DNA of 64,000 nt from CBDFGN01 sp965247065. Lineage in GTDB: Bacteria; Bacteroidota; Bacteroidia; Cytophagales; Cyclobacteriaceae. The DNA is taken from assembly GCA_965247065.1 (NCBI GenBank), contig CBDFGN010000006.1, forward strand, positions 3,534,001-3,598,000, given 5' to 3'. Made by a program: the position numbers and the translations under genes. Shown piece by piece: positions 37,753 through 48,039 of the stretch (position 1 is its first letter; each line of letters opens with the position of its first letter). The notes under the pieces are model-generated. The model was not told the origin of the DNA. It was given only the letters and a program-made list of their open reading frames with translations, and did no database searches.

Positions 37753-38194
37753 CCAAACCAAACAGGAATTAGCTGATCCCATTTATGGAATACATTCGCA
37801 TTCATCTGGAATTGCTTCACTCTGGTATTCTCACCGTTCCAGTCCGCTAAGGATTCGAACCATAAAAACAGATAACTGATTATCAATAATTCAGGAATAT
37901 GAAATAATCCAGGTAACCGAATAAGTCACTTTTTGGTCGGTTTTTCCCTAGACTGCCGTTTCCAGGCTGGATGCACAGAATTGTGCGTTTATAAAACAAA
38001 ATAGGGAGAGTGCTCTGGGTTACCCTCGCTACATCTCCATCCCCCGATCCATCCTCTTCTCTTTCTCCTCCGCTTTTACCTATTCTTATATTAATTGTTT
38101 TATTAGAACATTAAATTTAAATAAATAGGGTTAGAGTGGTTTTCAATTTATATAAAAAAAAGAAGATACTTCAATTACGTAATTGATAGGCTCT
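37753..38194. other. Intergenic region before the TolB-like lipoprotein genes
   Basis: No gene accepted; a weak antisense frame at 37647-37886 covers the hairpin and has no domain. The last 120 bp (38080-38194) are very AT-rich and probably hold the promoter of the downstream lipoprotein gene, but no clear TTTG/TANNTTTG pair could be fixed. Confidence 0.45.
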
Positions 38195-39505
38195 ATGATG
38201 AAAACTGTAAATATTCTGTTCGGATTTCTAATATCAATTCTTTTATTCACTTTTTGCGAAAATTTCAAAAAAACAGACAGTCAGGTAAATGAACTGGAAA
38301 AGTATTCTACCTGCAAAACCTGGGAAGAATTGGTGGGACGAGATGACTTTGAATATGCCAAAGTCGAACGGATTTCCGATCCAGGAACAAAAGAAAATCC
38401 GTCATATACAGGTTTTTGGTTTTACGATGAATTTCAATTCGACAAAACCGATCGTTACATGCTGGGAATGAAAGTTCATTTTACGGACAGAGATGTTCAA
38501 GCAGATGATGTAGGTGAGATAGGATATTTCGATTTAATGAATAACAACGAATGGACCAAGATTGGCGAGACAACTGCCTGAAATTGGCAGCAGGGGTGTA
38601 GGTTGCAATGGAGGCCAAATTCAGATGAAATAGTTTGGAACGACCATAGCGATGATAAAACTCATTTTGTGTGTAGGGTATACAATTTTAAAACAAAAGA
38701 ATACTGGACCTTGCCAAAAATGATTTATGATATTTCCTCTGATGGGAAATACGCTTTATTACACGACTTTTCAAGGATGAAACATGCGGGTACAAGCTAT
38801 GCCGGAGTTCCGGATCCTTCTGAATCTTTAAAGTTTACAGACAAAACATTCATTGAAAAGATGGATATGGAAACTGGTGAATCACAAAAGTTGGTAAGCC
38901 TAGAACAACTTGCAAATATTGCTTTCCCAGAGGGTTATGACGGCAAAACAAACCTTTATTTTTTTAGAGAAGGATGGAACCCTTCGGGAACTCGATTTAT
39001 CGTTTTTTTACGAAATATGGACTCGCCGAATCGTCATGTTTCGGCATGGTCGATTTCTTCAGACGGCAGTGATATTCGTTATTTTTTTAATAATCCAAGT
39101 CATCATGTTTGGGTAAATGATTCGGTTTTGTTTGAAGGGCGTTACTTTGCAACAATTCATGATGATGGTTCAGGCCTTATGAAAGAACCTATTGCAAAAG
39201 TGGATGCTAATATCGATCCAACTATTTTGCCGGAACCTTACAGCGATTGGATACTTGGTGATACCTATGTTTTAGATGGTGTACAACACCTATTTTTATA
39301 TCACACACCAACAAAACTATTTGTACCTATAGCGCGACTGAAAGCTAACGGAGCTCCCGATGGAATTTTCAGAGTTGATTTGCATGCCCGTTGTAGCAGG
39401 GATGGCAGAAAAATTTCCATTGATGCCACGCATGAGGGATTAGGAAGGCAGTTGTATTTAGTTGATATCGGATATATTTTAGATAATCCTCCTAAAAGGA
39501 ACTAA
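38195..39505 (+). pseudogene. TolB/WD40-like lipoprotein interrupted by an in-frame TGA
   Basis: One frame of 437 codons from the ATG at 38195 with a lipoprotein-type signal (FGFLISILLFTFC), interrupted only by TGA at 38579-38581. Reading through gives TTA-stop-NWQQGCRLQWRPNSDEIVWND, and the split paralogue next door reads NAWNPQQGTMFFWDP, so the lost codon was most likely TGG (Trp). The rest has propeller-like repeats (YDISSDGKYALLHD, REGWNPSGTRFIVFLRN, SISSDGSDIRYF, CSRDGRKISIDATHEG). Function unknown; probably a surface- or periplasm-facing sensor or binding protein. TGA is an ordinary stop elsewhere in the window (for example at 37646), so general recoding is unlikely. Confidence 0.8.
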
Positions 39506-39603
39506 TACTATGCCTCTCCTAATTGGGAGGGGTTTATAAAATCAAAAATCACTCAATTATTCACCTTTGGTAGAATAGATAAAAATAATTAGATAAAATA
39601 AAT

Positions 39604-39737
39604 GCCCATAACAAAGTGCCATATTGCATAGCGGGATTCTGTGGTTCGCCAACTGTGGATTCACGCATCGCAGGAATGACCTGCCGGACACTGATGCACT
39701 CCGAAATCCGCTACGCAACATGCACCAACCGTTGGGA
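39604..39737. repeat. attC-like imperfect inverted repeat, 134 bp
   Basis: The outer ends GCCCATAAC and GTTGGGAG and inner arms (ATATTGCATAGCGGGATTC against the reverse complement of GAAATCCGCTACGCAACAT) pair over most of the length, with a further hairpin GCATCGCAGG...CCTGC...GATGC in the centre. The layout resembles integron attC sites, but the last base of the GTTRRRY core does not fit. It lies between the two TolB-like paralogues. Confidence 0.4.
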
Positions 39738-39756
39738 GTCATTAAAAAAGCCGTGA

Positions 39757-40084
39757 ATGAATAATAAATTTAGTCTTAACTCTCAAGGATTAGAAGTAAT
39801 CCGAATCCTGATTTGTGGCAGTATAACAGTGTTTAGTATTTTGTTAACTGCATGTTCATCGCGCTTCCACACAGAAGCGCCAACATTTGATTTAGAAATC
39901 GAACAACTGACTTTTGGTAAGAAACACCATTTCTTTGGTTATATAGGTCAATGCCGCACAATACCATGGAATGAGAGTGGAAGGTATATTTTAGGTCTTG
40001 AAATTGACAGAATCGACCGCATGCCCGAACCCGAAGATACCGCCAGGGTATTTATCATTGATACTGAGAAAGACAATAAAATTA
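39757..40084 (+). pseudogene. TolB/WD40-like lipoprotein, N-terminal part, split by composite transposon
   Basis: Starts at the ATG at 39757 with a lipoprotein signal (SITVFSILLTACSS, lipobox LTAC) and reads to DTEKDNKI at the insertion point. The frame then runs 25 codons into the insertion sequence before stopping. Its C-terminal part lies 13.4 kb away at 53461-54473. Joining 39757-40084 to 53461-54473 gives exactly 447 codons in frame (...TEKDNKI-IYLDKTNAWNPQQG...). It is paralogous to the gene at 38195-39505, which has a similar length. Confidence 0.92.
40077..40084 (+). repeat. Target-site duplication TAAAATTA, left copy
   Basis: The eight bases directly left of the outer end of IS copy 1. 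The same TAAAATTA lies directly right of IS copy 2 at 53453-53460. Confidence 0.95.
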
Positions 40085-41115
40085 ACGTGAGTTCGACAAT
40101 AAGGAATGATTAAAGAGCGAGAAAGAGTTGACCGGTGTCCTGGTAGTTCAATTTGATTGAGGGCTTTTTTTCGCAAAAGTTGTAAGCGATTAAAGCCGAG
40201 AAAAGGTTGGTAAGGAAATTAGTTGGGCTCCTGTGCCTGGAGTGTTCAATCTGGAAGATGTTTTTAAGTTGATCAATGATAGTCTCACAAATAGCCCTTT
40301 TACGGAGCATTATAGCATCCATGATGGGGGTTAAGGATGAGGACTTCATATTGCGTTTGAGTTTGGTTATCAGATGGACTCCGCGGAAGAACAGATTTTT
40401 AAAAAGTTCCTTACTGATGTAGCCTTTATCACCAAAGAGCTTTCCGAATAATTTCTTAATAAACCGTTCAATTTTAAGAGGCTTTCTGTCATCCACATTG
40501 CCCGGTGTGAGCATAAAATCGATGATTTCACCCGTATCAGCAGTGATAAGATGGAGCTTAAACCCGTAGAACCATCCGATGGAACAATGGCCTCTTTTAG
40601 CTAACCCTTCAAATACTTTATGGTTATGGATCCGTCTGTTATGACAGACCCTTAACGGAGTGCTGTCTATAAAACTTATACCTGTACACTGTCCAGTCCC
40701 TTGTGTTTTCAGATAAATAGCCATTGGCAGAAGACTTCCACTACAAAGTTCTACCATTCGGTTATAGCTTACCACATCAGGAAAGAAGGAGCGCAAGTGG
40801 CCACAAACGTATGTGTTGTAAAAGGTCTTGAAATTTCGATATCCTGAGATCTGGAACAAGACCTGTATAGTCATTACTTCGGATAAAGAAAGCTTACCAG
40901 GTTTGTTGCGCTTTTTACTTCCCAGCAATCTTTTTTCCAATTTTGGGACAAAATCCAGACAAAAATCGTCAATGGAACAAAAAATTTCAGTAATTTTAGT
41001 AGCAGTTAACATAGGTAGAAATATTAGTTATTTTGTTGATTGTCAATGACTTAATATACTAATTTTCTGCCTTTTTTCTATCAATAAACTACTCTATTTT
41101 ATATCGAACTCACGT
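40085..41115 (-). mobile_element. IS982-family insertion sequence, copy 1
   Basis: 1031 bp with perfect 12-bp terminal inverted repeats ACGTGAGTTCGA/TCGAACTCACGT and one transposase gene on the minus strand. It appears identical to copy 2 over its full length by reading, which points to recent activity. Length, end structure and the 8-bp target duplication fit IS982. Confidence 0.93.
40110..41012 (-). CDS. IS982-family DDE transposase
   Basis: 300 residues. The DDE triad is D116 (SFIDSTPLRVCHN), D195 (LFGDKGYIS) and E243 (RAICETIIDQLKN). IS982 signatures include HNHKVFEGLAKRG, GWFYGFKLHLI and QIEHSRHRSP. It fills nearly the whole element and looks intact. Confidence 0.95.
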   Translation of the reverse strand: MLTATKITEIFCSIDDFCLDFVPKLEKRLLGSKKRNKPGKLSLSEVMTIQVLFQISGYRNFKTFYNTYVCGHLRSFFPDVVSYNRMVELCSGSLLPMAIYLKTQGTGQCTGISFIDSTPLRVCHNRRIHNHKVFEGLAKRGHCSIGWFYGFKLHLITADTGEIIDFMLTPGNVDDRKPLKIERFIKKLFGKLFGDKGYISKELFKNLFFRGVHLITKLKRNMKSSSLTPIMDAIMLRKRAICETIIDQLKNIFQIEHSRHRSPTNFLTNLFSALIAYNFCEKKPSIKLNYQDTGQLFLAL

Positions 41116-42331
41116 TATTTTAGATAATGGCTATTTCAAGCATATCGGAGATAAGGGAATAATTGAAATCCCTCATGGCTATAAAACTATTGATGTAGAG
41201 GGCAATACAATTATTCCCGGCATAGTTGGTGTGCATAATCATCTACACATTCCAAGATTTCCTTTCATTGGCGGTGTGGCGACCAAATTGTATTTGGCAT
41301 CTGGTGTAACTACTATTCAAACTTGTGGAGCGGCATCACCTGATAGAGAAATCAAACTTGCCAAACGAATTTCAGAAGGCAAACAAGTTGGACCAGATAT
41401 TATAACAAGTGGCCCATATTTTACAGGTGAAGGTGGTAGCCCAAGTATGATAATACCCCGAAATGAACAACACATTAGAGATACAATGCAATATTGGATT
41501 AAGCACGGTGTCACTTGGTTTAAGGTTTATAGGCATACAAAACCAGAAGACCTTAAGATCATTCTTGATGAAGCACATCGAAACAACTGTAAAGTAACTG
41601 GACACTTTTGTTCCATAGCATTTGAAGAAGCCACCAAATTTGGAATTGATGGAATTGAACACGGATTGAATAGTTCAAGTGACTTTAGAACAAATAAGGA
41701 CTATGGCATCTGTAATGGTGGAAGAGAATATATGGACGAGCTTGTGATGTCAAATCCAGAAGTAAGGAGGCTTCAACAGCTGATGATTGACAGTGGAGTA
41801 TTTTTAACATCCACTTTATCTATTTATGAATCAAGCGTTCCCAATAGAGCGTATGCGGATGAAAGAACTTTAAAGGCGATGTCGCCGTATTTAGTTAGCC
41901 AATATAAGCAGCGAAGAAACAGATATGACAATGAAAAAAATGACTTATCGAGAGAGAGGAGATTAAAACGAATAATGGAATTCGAATATCAGTTTTATAA
42001 AATGGGCGGACTTTTAGGGAGTGGAGCAGATGCTGGAAGACACAATCTACCTGGATATGGTGACCAAAGAAATTTTGAACTTTTAAGAGAAGCAGGTTTT
42101 TCAACCGAAGAAGGAATTCAAATCTTGACTCACAATGGAGCCAAAATTCTAAATCGTGAAGATATTGGTTCTATTGAAGCAGGTAAAAGAGCTGATTTTG
42201 TGATTCTTAATGGGGATTTAAAAAGCGATTCTTCTTCAATTCGAAATGTAGAAACCGTATTCAAGAGTGGTATTGGTTATGATTCCAAAAAACTAATAGA
42301 GAGTACAAATGGCAAAGTTGGACTTGAATAA
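41116..42331 (+). pseudogene. Amidohydrolase (imidazolonepropionase-like), N-terminus removed by IS copy 1
   Basis: The frame is open from the IS border (ILDNGYFKHIGDKG...) and ends at 42331; a GTG at 41231 is not a natural start because it lies within the conserved metal site. The HxH site is HNH in GVHNHLHIP; further ligands fit TGHFCS, GIEHGLN and GSGADAGRHNLPG, and a candidate bridging lysine lies in WFKVYRHTKPED. About 30-60 N-terminal residues (signal peptide and first strands) are missing, so it lacks export and probably function. Family members are secreted metal-dependent hydrolases of peptides or cyclic amides. Confidence 0.85.
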
Positions 42332-42451
42332 AAAGCAAATGATTATGCATTTTTTTAGCAGGAATTACTCCCAAGTGGGCTACCGAATTGGCTCTCCGGT
42401 ATTCCCTGGGAACTCAGAGCGAAGGAGATCGCCTGCGGTTTTGTCAAAAGT

Positions 42452-43815
42452 TCAAAACCCGGATGTTATGCTACGGTCGTTTTTCACTAATACGTGCGTT
42501 TTCTCTTCTTGTTTTATAGCTAAACTTCCAATACCATCCTTTTGATTTAGAAACTGTATAGAGGTGTTCAGATATGGAGTTATGAATGTTGAATCATTTT
42601 CAGCCAATAATACCAAGGGAGATTGATTCTCAAAGGCGAACCATAGCTGACCATTATCCAGATTAATTTCAGCTTGCATGCCTGATTCCGATTTATACTT
42701 TCCAACACATTTCTCTAAGAGACGCTCATGCACTTCTACATATGATTTTCTCTCAGGTAAATAATTAAGCCACTCATATTCTATGGCAATGGCCCTTGTT
42801 ACTTCGTTCATAATAGAATACCCTTCGTTGGAATTAACCATCACAACTGCCCCTTTCCCCAAATTTTTGTAGGCAACAAATTCTGTGACGAAACCTTCGT
42901 CCCAGCCTCCATGGGAAAATCTCGAGGAATCATTTTCGCCGTTTAAGAAGAAGCCAATGCCAATATGTGAAGCAATTGTTTGGGGAGTTAGCATATGTTC
43001 AATAGTCTCCTGGGAAATGAGGTTTGACTCACCTTTTGCAGCTTTTTGAACTTCAACCCCGATTCTTGCCAAGTCCTTGGCTGTGGTCCATAATCCGGCA
43101 GCGGCCATCTCAGGATATGTGTGATACTTGCCATTAATAGGTAGATATTTCCAGGGATGCCCAGTTGAAGCTTGGGTCATCCTCTCTTGGGGCAGGGGTT
43201 GCTCATAACTGCTGTTCAAAATCTTCAAGGGGCCAAAGATCTCTTCTTGCATAATAGCGGGGAAGCCTTTGTCCAAATGATCTGAAATTGCCAACTGTGC
43301 GATGGTAATCCCTCCACCCGAATAGCGGAATTGTGAGCCGGGAAGGATTTACCCTTACCGAGGCCTATTGGCAGGATATTCCCCATCCAGAATTTGGGGG
43401 GTGGATGGAATATCTTCCGACGACAAATAACCGGGAAAACCGTGAACGGTAAAGCCTGCTGTATGACTTAATAGCTGTCTCAATGTAACTATCGGCTGCC
43501 AGTCTTCTACCTGTGGAACTTTCCATGATGTTAAGTAATTGTTCACATCTTCATCCAGATCCAAGATACCCTTCTCTACCAACCACATAACTCCTAGAGC
43601 GAAGACGGGCTTGCTCACCGAACCTGCCAAAAACAACGTATTCTCATCTATTTTTTCCTTTTTTCCCCATTCTTTAACACCAAAGCCTCTGGCCCATTCC
43701 ACTTCCCCATTATTGATGACAGCAATACTCATTCCGGGCGTCTTGTGGTGGATGAGCCTTTCTGCCAATGTTGCCGTGTCAAATTCGTTCTCCACATAAA
43801 CGGTTTTCTGTTGAT
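42452..43815 (-). pseudogene. Serine beta-lactamase-fold hydrolase (class C/PBP4-like), frameshifted and 5'-truncated
   Basis: The first frame holds LAERLIHHKTPGMSIAVI and the catalytic SxxK in AGSVSKPV, then stops at 43355 after EYPANRPR. The second frame resumes with ISDHLDKGF, the HGGWDEGF (HxG-like) motif and a C-terminal domain. Between them two small deletions, near 43358-43363 and 43337-43343 (short C/G runs), are enough to restore RPPVRVNPS then GSQFRYSGGGITIAQLA, the family's YxG/YSG tyrosine motif. The signal peptide is missing: sequence upstream of QQKTVYVENEF belongs to another gene fragment on the other strand. Probably an esterase or peptidase relic. Confidence 0.82.
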
Positions 43816-44539
43816 GACGGCAGAAGCGAAGGTAAGGGTTGAAATAGAACGTAACGAGCAAATATTCTCAATCGATGTACCATGCTACGATATAAGAACC
43901 CCTGCTAAAAGCGATAATCAAAAACAAAATACCTGGGCTTGGACGTTGATGGATTATAATGTGGGGTATCTAGACGCCGGCAAATTAGAGATTCAAGATG
44001 TCGGTGAAATAATGTCAGAATTGCAACATGCAAGGTCAATAATAATTGACTTACGCAAATATCCTCGCTTCGGCGCTATTGACACTCTTTTGAATAAATA
44101 CTTAAGCCCGATCAGCAAACAGTTTTGTTTGATAAGATATCCAAATCCCGATATTCCAGGAACATTTTATTATTCGTCCAATTTTACCATAGGACCAAAA
44201 GTCTTTAATAGTAATCACTATCAAGGGGAAGTGGTGATTCTTGTTTCAGAATATACAGGCAGTCAGTCAGAATTTGTTACGATGAAGTTGCAAACACTTG
44301 CAAACGCTTATACCATTGGTAGGCAAACAGCGGGATCGGATGGAAATGTAACCTACGTCCAGTTACCTGGTGGCCTCAGAGCGATGCACTCCGGTATAGG
44401 GGTTCATTACCCCGATAGCTCTCAAACACAAAGAGTTGGGGTCAGGATAGATCAAATTGTAAAACGAAGAATTGACGATTTGTTAACAGGCAATGACGAA
44501 ATTCTTGAAGCAGCAATCAATTTTCTCAAATCGAAATGA
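43811..44539 (+). pseudogene. S41-family peptidase, C-terminal fragment
   Basis: The frame opens inside the beta-lactamase fragment, so no genuine start exists. From about AKVRVEIERNEQ it matches the catalytic half of S41 proteases: the SIIIDLRKYP strand, the nucleophile region TGSQSEFVTMKLQ, then RQTAGSDGNVTYVQLPGG and a C-terminal helix. The N-terminal cap and any signal peptide are lost. It is joined head-to-head with the beta-lactamase fragment, both lacking their 5' ends, which marks a deletion or inversion junction at about 43800-43820. Confidence 0.75.
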
Positions 44540-44656
44540 TGCCAATGAAGTCTCACAAAACGAACGATATTACTCTATTCCTTGGAAATTCGCAGATATA
44601 CGTGGAGGACAAGATTTCAATCACACCCACACCCACACTCAAACTCAAACTTGACC

Positions 44657-44679
44657 GGGGACTAAAGCGGAAAGAATGG
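44657..44679 (+). repeat. Dispersed ACTAAAGCGGGAA-type repeat, copy 5
   Basis: Reads GGGGACTAAAGCGGAAAGAA. Preceded by CACACCCACACCCACACTC, and a similar CACCCACACCAACACCCACAC precedes copy 1 at 20000, so the repeat unit may be longer than its core. Confidence 0.65.
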
Positions 44680-44797
44680 AGAAGGGCTTCCGAAGGATTT
44701 ACTTCACAGTAAAAATCATTTTGAGCCTGCCAAATGCCCAGCCGAAATTCCCCCTCAAATACCAGCACCTGTTGGCCAAACAAAACCGGACGGTGCC

Positions 44798-44820
44798 CGG
44801 GCACTAAAGCGGGAAGATTA
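44798..44820 (+). repeat. Dispersed ACTAAAGCGGGAA-type repeat, copy 6
   Basis: Reads CGGGCACTAAAGCGGGAAGA, directly after a degenerate form of the CCGGTC/GACCGG hairpin and a GGCCAAACAAAA leader, linking the two repeat modules. Confidence 0.65.
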
Positions 44821-44979
44821 GAGGTGGAGAGAATTCACCAAACTGTGCTTGATTTCATAACTTGGGGTAGAATTACTGAAGCCCATGAAACAATTCCCCG
44901 CCCTTTAGTCTCATCGGATGGACAAACGAACCGATGTATCAATTCAGAAATATTACAGTGGAGAAAGAAACCATACGTG

Positions 44980-45918
44980 ATGAGTAGAATGAAAATAATA
45001 GGAATCCGAAACTATGTTCTAGTAAATGTTTTATTGCTATGCACAGTTTATTATGTCGGATTTCGGCAAGCACCGATTCAATTAGAACAAGAAAGGAGTG
45101 AACACCTCTTTTTGGGGATAATTGCTGATTGCCAATATGCAAATACCCCACCATTAGGTTTAAGGCATTACAAATTGTCGGATAAAAAGCTGGATGAATG
45201 TGTTGATAGATTTAATTCAATGAAACTTGATCATGTTTTTCATCTAGGTGATTTTATTGACAAAGAGTGGAAAAGTTTCGACGTTGTATTGCCAATTATT
45301 AATCGATTAAGAGCTCCCTTTACGCTTGTTCTTGGTAATCATGACTTTTCCGTTGCAGAGGAGTTTAAGGAAAAGGTACCGGAAATCATGGGATTGAAAG
45401 AACGCTACTTCACTATCACAGTTAAGGGTTGGAAATTTATCATACTTGATGGGAATGACGTGAGCCTATTTGCCTGGCCCAAGGGAAGTCAAAAATACTT
45501 TCAGGCTCAACAGAAATATGAAACAAAGTATAAAGATCAACAGACCTACAATGGAGCTTTAGGTGATGCTCAGATGGACTGGCTTGAGAATGAATTGGAA
45601 ATCGCAGAAAAAACATCTGAAAAGGTTATTCTCCTTTGTCACTTTCCAATCCTTCCGGTTGATGCTCATGTTCTTTGGAATTCCGTCGAAGTTTTGGACT
45701 TGATAAGTGATTATTCTTGTGTCAAAGCGTGGTTTAACGGCCATAATCATAGCGGTGCATATGCTCAACGCCATGGAATTCATTTTGTTACTTTTAAAGG
45801 AATGGTGGATACTGAAGAAAATAGCTATGCTACGGTCCGATTGGAAAAAGGAAGCCTATATATTGATGGAATTGGCCGGGAGGAAGATCTAGAGTTAATC
45901 TTGAAAAAGAATGATTAA
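44980..45918 (+). CDS. Metallophosphoesterase, ADP-ribose/CDP-alcohol diphosphatase (ADPRibase-Mn)-like
   Basis: 312 residues from the ATG at 44980 (an ATG nine bases later is also possible). An N-terminal hydrophobic stretch (YVLVNVLLLCTVYYVGF) may be a signal anchor. Calcineurin-type metal motifs are complete: GIIADCQYAN, HLGDFID, LGNHDFS, LLCHFP and NGHNHSG. The LDGNDVS segment, WFNGHNHSGAY and GIHFVTFKGMVDT closely follow the Mn-dependent ADP-ribose/CDP-choline diphosphatase family. It is one of the few intact cargo genes. Confidence 0.88.
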   Translation: MSRMKIIGIRNYVLVNVLLLCTVYYVGFRQAPIQLEQERSEHLFLGIIADCQYANTPPLGLRHYKLSDKKLDECVDRFNSMKLDHVFHLGDFIDKEWKSFDVVLPIINRLRAPFTLVLGNHDFSVAEEFKEKVPEIMGLKERYFTITVKGWKFIILDGNDVSLFAWPKGSQKYFQAQQKYETKYKDQQTYNGALGDAQMDWLENELEIAEKTSEKVILLCHFPILPVDAHVLWNSVEVLDLISDYSCVKAWFNGHNHSGAYAQRHGIHFVTFKGMVDTEENSYATVRLEKGSLYIDGIGREEDLELILKKND

Positions 45919-46226
45919 TATCAGTCAAAGGAACTCAAGTGGAGATATTGGGACAGCCAAGTTGAATTACCAGATACTCATAAAGTGTATTTAATATGTG
46001 TTTCCAATCAAACAACATTCGTGCACTGGCTTAGCCAGACCGGGCGATGCCTGGGGACTAAAGCGGGAAAAGTGGGATTCAGCCTTATTCATTACAAGAA
46101 CCAAAGATTCATCAAAAGGGTATTTCCAGGAGCTTAAATTGTACATAGAAATTGATGTCTAGGTCGAAGTGTTTTCGCATCTTCCCAATCAATTTTGTTC
46201 AATGCCAAAAAATGAACTTCAAAATA
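45919..46226. other. Intergenic region with one dispersed repeat
   Basis: 308 bp without a gene. The repeat copy at 46053-46076 is preceded by a decayed hairpin (GCTTAGCCAGACCGGGC). Two convergent genes end on either side. Confidence 0.5.
46053..46076 (+). repeat. Dispersed ACTAAAGCGGGAA-type repeat, copy 7
   Basis: Reads TGGGGACTAAAGCGGGAAAA. Confidence 0.65.
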
Positions 46227-47635
46227 CTATTTATAAAATTCAATGATCTTCAGTTTCCCATTCCCCTTATCCATGTAAGATAAATGTAAACGATTTTCTA
46301 AATAATTGTAGATTCTTATAGATAAAGGTCTTATATGATTTGAGGACAAAAAGGATTCTATCCTGTCATTGGCGGTAGTGAAGTTTTTGTATTGGGAAAT
46401 ATCCATTTCTGGATAGGTTAAAAAAGCATCAAAGAAAATACTTCCCTGCTTGGTTCCGGTTAATTGTTTATCACCTCCAACAGCAAGTCCTCCACGCGTG
46501 CCAAAAGACCCCAAAGCACCTCCTATGCTTATTCCAGAAGAGAAGCATTATAAGCTCCCAAGGTTAGCACAATGCTCCTATCATTGACTCTTTCAGCATA
46601 AATGCACGCAGTGCCCTGAGAAAATGTTTTATATAACTTATCGTTTCTCACCCCACTTAAGGTTTTAAACTTGCCTGTTTCATCTTCAAAATAAATCGGC
46701 CCCTTATTAAGGGCAATAGGCTGTTCTCCAGTGTAGGAGTAGCTCTTAGTTAATGCCCGGCTTTCGATATCGTAGATGGAAAGATCCAAACTTGTTTTGT
46801 CCAAAGTGATACGAAGTAAATTATTTTCATAAAGGAAAGAGTTTGAAGATGTACCATACGTGAATTTTTCTTGTGGAAAATTTATTAATTCGAAAGCTCC
46901 TTGCTCCCAGTTAATTATCCAAACATAGGTTTTGAAATGATTCGGCATATCAAAAGTAAAATAGATTTGCTCCCCTTGTAGATACACCTTTTTGGCAGCC
47001 TGATAACTATAAATTGATTTAATGTCAATGTGGTCAACATAAAGAAAATCGCCGTTAAGCATTAATGACTGATCAATAGGGGCCTGATATTGGAACGACC
47101 TGTTTTCGGGCTGGCTTTCGTTCAACTTTGCAATTTTTAATTCATTGTTATTGTTCGAAGCTATCAACACAAAAAAGTCTTTGCCATTTGACAAATGTCC
47201 AATGAGCTCTACATTTCTATCACTTTTGAGCTTAAAATTTGAATGTTCTTTGAACTTTCCATTTCCTTTGTTGACAATAAAAGCAGCAATATCTCCTTCT
47301 TTTTTGGTGGATCTGGGTTGATAGTAAAAAATAAAGGAGTTTGAATTATATCCCCCTCCTAGTAGATGGGGGTTGTATTTAAACGGCTGTTTCTCCTGAT
47401 GTTGAACTTCCCCATCCTGGCCAATTATGTAAAAGAACAAGAAGGACTTTTTATAATAAAAAAAGCAAATTATTCCTTCGTCATCAGCCACCATTAAATA
47501 GTTCTCAATATTTTTTTCAGGGAGCTGTATACTTGCAAATTCATGTTGGCCATAAGCCGTAAAAGCAAATCCGAATAACAAAATTGTAAGCCGGAATTTA
47601 ATCCGTTTAAATATCCAAGTTCTAGCCTCTATCAT
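46227..47635 (-). pseudogene. Secreted hypothetical protein, frameshifted
   Basis: Starts at the ATG at 47635 with a signal peptide (FRLTILLFGFAFTAYGQ). The first frame of 368 codons has beta-strand-rich, irregular repeats compatible with a propeller (VVADDEG-like and GNGKFKEHSNF segments) and ends at 46529 in LGAYNASLLE. The remaining 95 codons continue in another frame (SGISIGGALGSFGTRGG...). Around GAAGAGAAG (46536-46545 on the plus strand) adding one T or removing CT on the coding strand restores ASSSGISIGGALG. No family recognised. Confidence 0.7.
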
Positions 47636-47945
47636 TTAATAACCTACTTAAAGATTCTGCATTTCTTCTTAATACTAATGCTTAGTTGACAAATAGAGTT
47701 CCTCTATACAACGGAAAAAGACCGATTGCAAAGCTATACTGGCAAAAGTCCAAAGACCTAAAATTTGTCCAAATATTATCGTTTAAATAGCTCAGCTAAG
47801 GGGCCGGTTGCGCTAATGATTTTACTTAAGCGAAAAGATTAGGTCTTCGAATTGCCTGATGCATCTTCCTCCCTCCAAGACTCCCATTCTATCATAGCTA
47901 GCCAAGATGTCCAACTGGTGACATTCCTTGGTAAGCCGGCAATAA

Positions 47946-47965
47946 GAACTAAAGCGGGAAGATGG
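47946..47965 (+). repeat. Dispersed ACTAAAGCGGGAA-type repeat, copy 8
   Basis: Reads GAACTAAAGCGGGAAGATGG. Confidence 0.65.
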
Positions 47966-48024
47966 GATGTCGAAGCCCAGCAAAAAGTCTCTTTGGAATA
48001 CCGGAATTGCTTGGCCAAATAAAA

Positions 48025-48039
48025 CCGGTCGATGACCGG
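48025..48039. repeat. CCGGTC-GAT-GACCGG hairpin, third copy
   Basis: Shares GGCCAAATAAAACCGGTC with 23292-23310 and the ATGACCGGC that follows. The second hairpin (GCAGGC/GCCTGC) is replaced by GGCTCGCGGCCGGGG. Confidence 0.75.

Larger units (their letters stand above)
44540..44979. other. Intergenic region with two dispersed repeats
   Basis: No gene. Contains ACACCCACACCCACACTCA-type simple sequence near 44625, repeat copies at 44657-44679 and 44798-44820, and the decayed hairpin ACCGGACGGTGCCCGGGC. An open frame upstream of the phosphoesterase start runs through this repeat and is not considered coding. Confidence 0.55.

Noticed and set aside
37647..37886. 79-residue minus-strand open frame after the hybrid sensor
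   Set aside because: It is laid over a perfect palindrome, begins in AT-rich sequence and has no recognisable feature.
5847..38581. Recoding of TAG or TGA as sense codons
   Set aside because: Only one gene is affected per codon and both codons serve as normal stops in other well-supported genes (for example TGA at 37644-37646). Point mutation or read error is simpler.
41231..42331. Complete amidohydrolase starting at GTG 41231
   Set aside because: That start would lie directly at the metal-binding HNH motif, and the frame continues open back to the IS border, so it is a decapitated gene.
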